Assembly: GCF_000175195.1 (NCBI RefSeq)
Contig: NZ_ACQL01000087.1
Coordinates: forward strand, 1-64,000
Length of the DNA: 64,000 nucleotides
Direction of reading: 5' to 3'
Origin: Actinobacillus minor NM305
GTDB taxonomy: Bacteria; Pseudomonadota; Gammaproteobacteria; Enterobacterales; Pasteurellaceae
The notes beneath the pieces are model-generated. The model ran no database searches, was not told where the DNA came from, and saw only the letters and a list, made by a program, of their open reading frames with translations. Positions 59,384 to 64,000 of this stretch are shown in pieces; position 1 is the stretch's first letter, and every line of letters begins with the position of its first letter. Position numbers and translations under genes: made by a program.

Positions 59384-61378
59384 ATGAGCAATCAATATCA
59401 ATTAAACCCACCTACGGTTTCAGCTTATACAGAACATTTAATGTTGAAACTCTTATTTGAGCATAAAGGCTTTCCTGAAATTTTTAGAGAGAATGGTTGG
59501 CGAGATGATAATATTGCAACTGCATTAGGCTTACCTCCAGAAATGGAAAATATCGACAATGTAAGAGCAGTTGTAAAAGAGCTTTTACAGACTCGTTATA
59601 AGGAAACGAATTTTTCCGAAGATGTGTCTGAACGTTGGAAAATGGCATATCAAAATATTGAAAAATTAAGTGAGATTGTAGAGTTAAATGAAGCAGAAAA
59701 GGGCATATTTCGTTTTGTTTTCCACTTGAGAGCAGAAAAACAGATGAAAGATTTGATGTACTATCTTCCGCATATCAATTTAAGCCAAGCTATTGAAATT
59801 GTTGCGGATATTTTATCTTTGAGTAAAGATGATGTAAGAAAGGTTTTCAGCAAAAAACAGAAATTATTTGCTTATGGATTAATGGAGTTTTCTTATAGCC
59901 CTGATCGATTAGAAGAATATTTAGGTTGGGGAGATACATTAGACTTTGACGACTTTTTAACTCAACCTTTGACGGAAGAGATGTTATTGGCCCGTTGCAC
60001 TTTACCAACTGAAAAGCCGCCCCTTTCTCTTTCCCATTTTGAGCATATTAAACCAACCTATGAATTAATGCTTTCTCATTTGAAATTTAGCATTGATAAC
60101 GCTAAAAAAGGGACGAACATTTTAATTTATGGTTCGCCAGGAACAGGGAAAACCGAGCTTGCAAGGTTATTGAGCGAAGCATTGAATGTATCAAGTTATA
60201 CGATGGCATATATGGATGAAGATGATGATGTACTTGGTGGAAAAAGACGGTTAGAAAATTGCCGTTTAGCTCAACGCTTATTACAAGATAAAAGTGCGGT
60301 CATTATTTTTGATGAAATCGAAGATGTGTTTGCCAGCAGTTTTACGGAACGTTCTGTGGCACAGGAGAACAAGGCGTGGGTTAATCAATTTTTGGAAAAT
60401 AATGATGTACCGATGATTTGGCTGTCAAATTCGGTCAGTTGTATTGATAACGCTTATTTACGCCGTTTTGATCTTGTGTTCGAAATGCCTGATTTGCCAT
60501 TTAGTCATAAAGAAAAGTTAATTCGTTCTATTGTCAATGAACAGTTATCTCACGATTACATTCGCCATTTTTCACAAGTGAAAGCCTTGTCGCCTGCGAT
60601 AATTACGCGTGGATTGACAGTAATGAAACAGGTGTATTCTGATTGTTCTCAACAGGATTTTGCCGAAAAAACGTTAAATTGGTTTAATCAAATGTTGAAA
60701 TCGCAAGGTTTTAAGAAAATCGAACCGCTTGTGGAAGGGAAAATTAGCTACAACTTAGATTGGGTCGCTTGCAATGATGATATTTATAAAATTACTGAAG
60801 GGTTAAAGCGGACTAAACGGGGGAGAATTTGTTGTTATGGTCCACCGGGAACGGGCAAAACAGCTTGGGCGAATTGGTTAGGGCAAGAGTTGGGAATGTC
60901 GGTATTGGTTTGTCACGGTTCAGATTTATTGGATATGTATGTTGGCGGAACAGAGAAAAAGATTGCTCAAGCCTTTGCACAAGCCAAAGAAAATAATATG
61001 GTGTTGGTCTTTGATGAAGTGGATACTTTCTTGTTTGCCCGTGAAAGTGGGCAACGTAGTTGGGAACATAGCCAAGTCAATGAAATGCTCACTCAAATTG
61101 AGAAATTTGAAGGGCTATTGGTGGTCTCAACAAATTTAATGGACGGACTTGATCCTGCCGCTTTACGCCGTTTTGATCTCAAATTGCATTTTGATTATCT
61201 CAAGCCAGAGCAAGCGGTTAAATTTGCTCAAGAACAAGTCAATAAATTGAGCTTGCCTGATTTAACTGATGTTGAACAAGATCGCATTGCTCAATTAAGA
61301 AATCTGACCCTGGTGATTTTGCGGCAGTTGCTCGCCGACATCGGTTTGCGCCGTTTGATAATCTTGATGAGTGGTTAA
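59384..61378 (+). CDS. Tandem AAA+ ATPase, frameshifted near its C terminus
   Basis: A large cytoplasmic ATPase with an uncharacterised N-terminal 220 residues and two AAA+ modules. AAA1 has Walker A GSPGTGKTE (about 249-257), Walker B IIFDEIEDVF and an arginine-finger region YLRRFD. AAA2 has Walker A GPPGTGKTA (about 486-494), Walker B VFDEVDTFL and ALRRFD. Both appear catalytically intact, which suits a remodelling or unfolding machine. After LRNLT the frame shifts: one extra base in the run of Cs at 61308-61310 would restore TPGDFAAVARRHRF and a 686-residue protein ending at 61443. As read here it ends at 61378 with 22 unrelated residues. It is the only gene behind operator 5. Confidence 0.85.
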   Translation: MSNQYQLNPPTVSAYTEHLMLKLLFEHKGFPEIFRENGWRDDNIATALGLPPEMENIDNVRAVVKELLQTRYKETNFSEDVSERWKMAYQNIEKLSEIVELNEAEKGIFRFVFHLRAEKQMKDLMYYLPHINLSQAIEIVADILSLSKDDVRKVFSKKQKLFAYGLMEFSYSPDRLEEYLGWGDTLDFDDFLTQPLTEEMLLARCTLPTEKPPLSLSHFEHIKPTYELMLSHLKFSIDNAKKGTNILIYGSPGTGKTELARLLSEALNVSSYTMAYMDEDDDVLGGKRRLENCRLAQRLLQDKSAVIIFDEIEDVFASSFTERSVAQENKAWVNQFLENNDVPMIWLSNSVSCIDNAYLRRFDLVFEMPDLPFSHKEKLIRSIVNEQLSHDYIRHFSQVKALSPAIITRGLTVMKQVYSDCSQQDFAEKTLNWFNQMLKSQGFKKIEPLVEGKISYNLDWVACNDDIYKITEGLKRTKRGRICCYGPPGTGKTAWANWLGQELGMSVLVCHGSDLLDMYVGGTEKKIAQAFAQAKENNMVLVFDEVDTFLFARESGQRSWEHSQVNEMLTQIEKFEGLLVVSTNLMDGLDPAALRRFDLKLHFDYLKPEQAVKFAQEQVNKLSLPDLTDVEQDRIAQLRNLTLVILRQLLADIGLRRLIILMSG

Positions 61379-61443
61379 GGGCGATTAAAGCAGAGTGTGA
61401 GATCAAACAAGAAAGTAAGAGCAGAAGTATTGGTTTCTTATAG
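61311..61443 (+). other. Displaced C-terminal codons of the AAA+ gene
   Basis: In the -1 frame the sequence reads GDFAAVARRHRFAPFDNL, continues through DEWLRAIKAECEIKQ and ends at TAG (61441-61443). This is a convincing AAA+ C terminus that continues the upstream homology. Confidence 0.75.
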
Positions 61444-61447
61444 GGAA

Positions 61448-61486
61448 TTACAATGACCTAAAGCTTATGACTTTAGGTCATTGTAA
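61448..61486. terminator. Perfect 16-bp inverted repeat at the end of the island
   Basis: TTACAATGACCTAAAG and CTTTAGGTCATTGTAA enclose a 7-nt loop between the AAA+ gene and guaA, which converge here. The stem is strong, but neither strand has a U run after it, so it may end transcription poorly or have another role. Confidence 0.55.
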
Positions 61487-61506
61487 ATAAGAGAGAATGA
61501 AGCGTT

Positions 61507-63078
61507 TTATTCCCACTCAATCGTCGCAGGTGGTTTGCCCGAAACATCATACACCACGCGAGAAATCCCATTCACTTCGTTGATAATACGATTTGAGATT
61601 TTGCCTAATAGATCATAAGGTAAATGTGCCCAATGTGCGGTCATAAAATCGATAGTTTCTACGGCACGCAGAGAAACCACCCAATCATATTTACGTCCAT
61701 CGCCCATTACGCCCACAGATTTGACTGGTAGGAACACGGTAAAGGCTTGGCTGACTTTGTAGTACCAGCCTGATGCGTGGAGTTCTTCCATAAAGATCGC
61801 ATCGGCACGGCGGACTAAATCGCAGTATTCTTTTTTGATTTCACCCAACACACGCACGCCTAAGCCTGGGCCTGGGAATGGGTGGCGGTTGAGCATTTCT
61901 GCCGGCAAGCCTAGTGCCAAGCCGATTTTACGCACTTCGTCTTTGAACAATTCACGCAATGGCTCAACTAAGCCTAATTTCATATAATCTGGTAAGCCAC
62001 CTACGTTATGGTGTGATTTGATCACGTGTGCTTTGCCTGTTTTGCTGGCAGCGGATTCGATCACATCTGGGTAGATTGTGCCTTGTGCTAGCCATTTTAC
62101 TGAAGTCAATTTTTTCGACTCATCATCAAACACATCAACGAACACTTTACCGATGGTTTTGCGTTTCGCTTCAGGTTCATCAATGCCTTTAAGGGCATCT
62201 AAGAAACGATCTTCGGCGTTTACACGGACAATGTTCAAACCAAATTTATCGCCGAACATTTCCATCACTTGATCGCCTTCGTTTAAGCGTAATAAGCCGT
62301 TATCCACGAATACGCAGTGCAAGTTTTTGCCGATCGCACGGTGTAAAAGTAGAGCGGTCACAGACGAGTCCACGCCGCCGGATAAGCCTAAAATCACTTC
62401 ATCATCGCCAACTTGCGCTTTAATGCGAGCCACGGCATCTTCAATGATATTTTCCGCTGTCCATTTGGTTTCGCAGCCACAAATGCCGACCACGAAATTT
62501 TTCAGTAGTTCTAAACCGCTTTTTGTATGGGTCACTTCTGGATGGAATTGTACACCATAGAAACGGCGACTTTCGTCCGACATTGCCGCAATTGGGCAAG
62601 TTGGAGTTACGCCTGTCACTTGGAAGTTTGACGGTAAACGGGTAACTTTATCGCCGTGGCTCATCCAAACGTCTAATTTTGGTTGAGAAGCGGTTAAATC
62701 ATCGTTTAATTTTGCAAATAAACTGTCGGTTGCTTTTAACTCAACAGACGCATAGCCAAATTCACGGTGATCTGATGTTTCCGTTAAACCGCCTAACTGC
62801 ATTGCCATTGTTTGCATACCGTAGCAAATGCCAAGCACTGGCACGCCGGCGTTAAACACGTATTCAGGCGCACGCGGGCTGTTTTCTTCAGTGGTACTTT
62901 CAGGACCGCCTGAAAGAATAATCCCTGTTGGGTTAAATTCACGGATCTGTTCTTCCGTCACGTCCCAAGCCCAAAGTTCGCAGTAAACCCCGATTTCACG
63001 CACACGGCGTGCGATCAGTTGGGTATATTGTGAACCAAAGTCCAGAATTAAAATTTTATGGTTGTGGATGTTTGTCAT
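61507..63078 (-). CDS. guaA: GMP synthase (glutamine-hydrolysing)
   Basis: Converts XMP to GMP with glutamine and ATP. The 523 residues contain a class I amidotransferase domain with the catalytic cysteine in LGICYGMQ (about Cys87), the ATP pyrophosphatase domain with the P-loop LSGGVDSS (about 231-238) and the C-terminal dimerisation domain ending [21 protein letters not shown]-type residues. It follows the ADP-ribosylglycohydrolase gene by 28 bp on the same strand. guaB is not in the window. Confidence 0.97.
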   Translation of the reverse strand: MTNIHNHKILILDFGSQYTQLIARRVREIGVYCELWAWDVTEEQIREFNPTGIILSGGPESTTEENSPRAPEYVFNAGVPVLGICYGMQTMAMQLGGLTETSDHREFGYASVELKATDSLFAKLNDDLTASQPKLDVWMSHGDKVTRLPSNFQVTGVTPTCPIAAMSDESRRFYGVQFHPEVTHTKSGLELLKNFVVGICGCETKWTAENIIEDAVARIKAQVGDDEVILGLSGGVDSSVTALLLHRAIGKNLHCVFVDNGLLRLNEGDQVMEMFGDKFGLNIVRVNAEDRFLDALKGIDEPEAKRKTIGKVFVDVFDDESKKLTSVKWLAQGTIYPDVIESAASKTGKAHVIKSHHNVGGLPDYMKLGLVEPLRELFKDEVRKIGLALGLPAEMLNRHPFPGPGLGVRVLGEIKKEYCDLVRRADAIFMEELHASGWYYKVSQAFTVFLPVKSVGVMGDGRKYDWVVSLRAVETIDFMTAHWAHLPYDLLGKISNRIINEVNGISRVVYDVSGKPPATIEWE

Positions 63079-63106
63079 TTTGTTTCTCTGTTTTGTAAAA
63101 ATTAGA

Positions 63107-64000
63107 TTAAATCTGTCCGCTTGTTTTTAATAAATCAAGAGCTAATTGCTCAATATCTTCTTTACGATAAAGCCAATTTAGCCAAGTTTCAGGAATATTT
63201 TCAATACCATAATAAGCACCTGCTAATTGACCACATACTGCTGCAACGGTATCAGAATCATCACATAAGTTTGCAGCTAATAAAATGGCATCTCTAAAAT
63301 TATTTGTGTGCCAAAAAGCCCATAATGCTGCTTCAAGCGTATCAATAACATAGCCTGAGCTTGAAATTTCATCTTCAGTTTTGGTCTTAAATACAAATGA
63401 AGTAATACGATTTAGTTTGTCAAAGGATAGAAGATCTATGCCTTCAAATAACTTCACTTTTGACTTTCCTTGTAATGCATTTTTCAGCACATAAGAAAAA
63501 AATTCACAAGCCTGTAAACATTCCTCTGATGCGTGGGTTGTTTTTGAACTTAATTTAGCATATTCACCTATTTCGCTATTTGAAAAATAAAATAGTGGAA
63601 TAGGGGCTAAACGCATAAGGGAGCCATTTCCTGAATATTTTGAGTCTGTTTTTAAGCTATATGGATATCCAGTTTGGCGGAATTCACATAATGCATTAGC
63701 AGTATGATTTCCTATATCAAATGTAAAGGGTTTACTTGAATTTTTTCCTTCATATGCCCATCGACAATAGCGTTCTAATTGATCGTTAGGATCAAAGCTT
63801 CTTTTATAGATTAAACTTTCAGCAAGGCATAAAGCCATCGATGTATCATCGGTCCATTTCCCACGTTCAAGTTCAAATACTCCACCTCCAACCATATCAG
63901 TTAATAATGGTCGATTAGGGCTTCTTATTTTGAATTCATTTGTTGTTCCGACTGCATCTCCGCAAGCTAAACCTAATAAACACCCTTTGGCTCGGCTGAT
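63107..64000 (-). CDS. ADP-ribosylglycohydrolase family protein (5' end beyond window)
   Basis: Hydrolase of the DraG/ARH family, which removes ADP-ribose from proteins or from small molecules or nucleic acids using two Mg2+ ions. 297 residues are visible and the frame stays open to the window edge: [21 protein letters not shown] at the far end is the family's N-terminal motif, so only a few residues are missing. Metal-site motifs WTDDTSMAL and [20 protein letters not shown] are intact. An internal ATG at 63895 would cut off the first motif and is not the start. It lies 28 bp upstream of guaA and may be transcribed with it. Confidence 0.88.
   Translation of the reverse strand: MSRAKGCLLGLACGDAVGTTNEFKIRSPNRPLLTDMVGGGVFELERGKWTDDTSMALCLAESLIYKRSFDPNDQLERYCRWAYEGKNSSKPFTFDIGNHTANALCEFRQTGYPYSLKTDSKYSGNGSLMRLAPIPLFYFSNSEIGEYAKLSSKTTHASEECLQACEFFSYVLKNALQGKSKVKLFEGIDLLSFDKLNRITSFVFKTKTEDEISSSGYVIDTLEAALWAFWHTNNFRDAILLAANLCDDSDTVAAVCGQLAGAYYGIENIPETWLNWLYRKEDIEQLALDLLKTSGQI

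Noticed and set aside
51852-61443. A known defence type (CBASS, BREX, Thoeris, DSR, Gabija, restriction-modification)
   Set aside because: No cyclase, PglZ, TIR protein, UvrD-like GajB or methyltransferase is present, and the Sir2 genes are not fused to long effector regions. The resemblance stops at single domains.
61444-61520. Site-specific integration of the island at the 3' end of guaA, a common island target
   Set aside because: No integrase gene lies in the window and I found no direct repeat of the guaA end near 51.8 kb.
63107-63895. Start of the ADP-ribosylglycohydrolase at the ATG at 63895
   Set aside because: The frame continues to the window edge with the conserved [16 protein letters not shown] motif, so this ATG is internal.

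Overview
The window looks like chromosomal DNA of a member of the Pasteurellaceae, in the Actinobacillus pleuropneumoniae / Mannheimia branch. The evidence is: an AT-rich genome; many copies of the Apl-type uptake signal (core ACAAGCGGT), often paired as terminator hairpins; a four-gene competence pilus operon whose pilin resembles A. pleuropneumoniae ApfA (Ala-Phe cleavage site, C-terminal disulfide motif); and a CRP-S type competence promoter in front of it. No rRNA, tRNA, CRISPR array, integrase or transposase gene was seen.

Layout. 0-9 kb: lacZ, ppnN and an OLD-family nuclease (ybjD), udp facing rlmD, and a small periplasmic protein. 9.1-9.7 kb: a 628-bp gene-free stretch holding two similar tandem units, each with a promoter-like element containing a 14-T tract and a terminator, probably two related small RNAs. 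9.7-14.8 kb: rapA, rluA and a MetE-like methyltransferase. 14.8-22 kb, minus strand: modA-modB (no modC), yadG-yadH, dnaX (with a 10-A slippery tract), apt, tusE, yccA. 22-36 kb: pgsA, uvrC, menC, rsuA-bcr, gyrA, a purine permease behind a PurR box, trxA, uup, dxr, and a small lipoprotein. 36-38 kb: infC (AUU start)-rpmI-rplT. 38-47 kb: norM, recB, feoA-feoB plus a 47-residue Cys-rich partner, and radA. 47-51.7 kb: pilABCD-coaE-yacG.

51.8-61.4 kb is the accessory region and the most interesting part. It encodes a WYL-domain regulator, a PD-(D/E)XK nuclease-like protein with an unknown partner, an OGFr-domain protein, a PP2C phosphatase followed by a CobB sirtuin, two tandem divergent Sir2 paralogues, a small protein of unknown function with an FtsK-gamma-like tail behind an in-frame stop, and a tandem AAA+ ATPase whose last codons are frameshifted. 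Five transcription units in this region carry the same 19-bp palindrome (TGCGACA-N5-TGTCGCA), each exactly 8 bp upstream of a -10 hexamer and correctly oriented, including the one minus-strand gene. That makes the region a single regulon, probably controlled by the WYL protein. The combination of NAD-dependent deacylases, phosphatase, nuclease and AAA+ machine does not match any defence or stress system I can name. I infer a stress or anti-phage role, but no function is shown.

The right end holds guaA and, upstream of it on the same strand, an ADP-ribosylglycohydrolase that runs off the window. This adds a further NAD/ADP-ribose enzyme near the island.

Several intergenic regions carry a family of GTAGGGGCG palindromes. 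The longest is about 138 bp with terminal inverted repeats and looks like a MITE.
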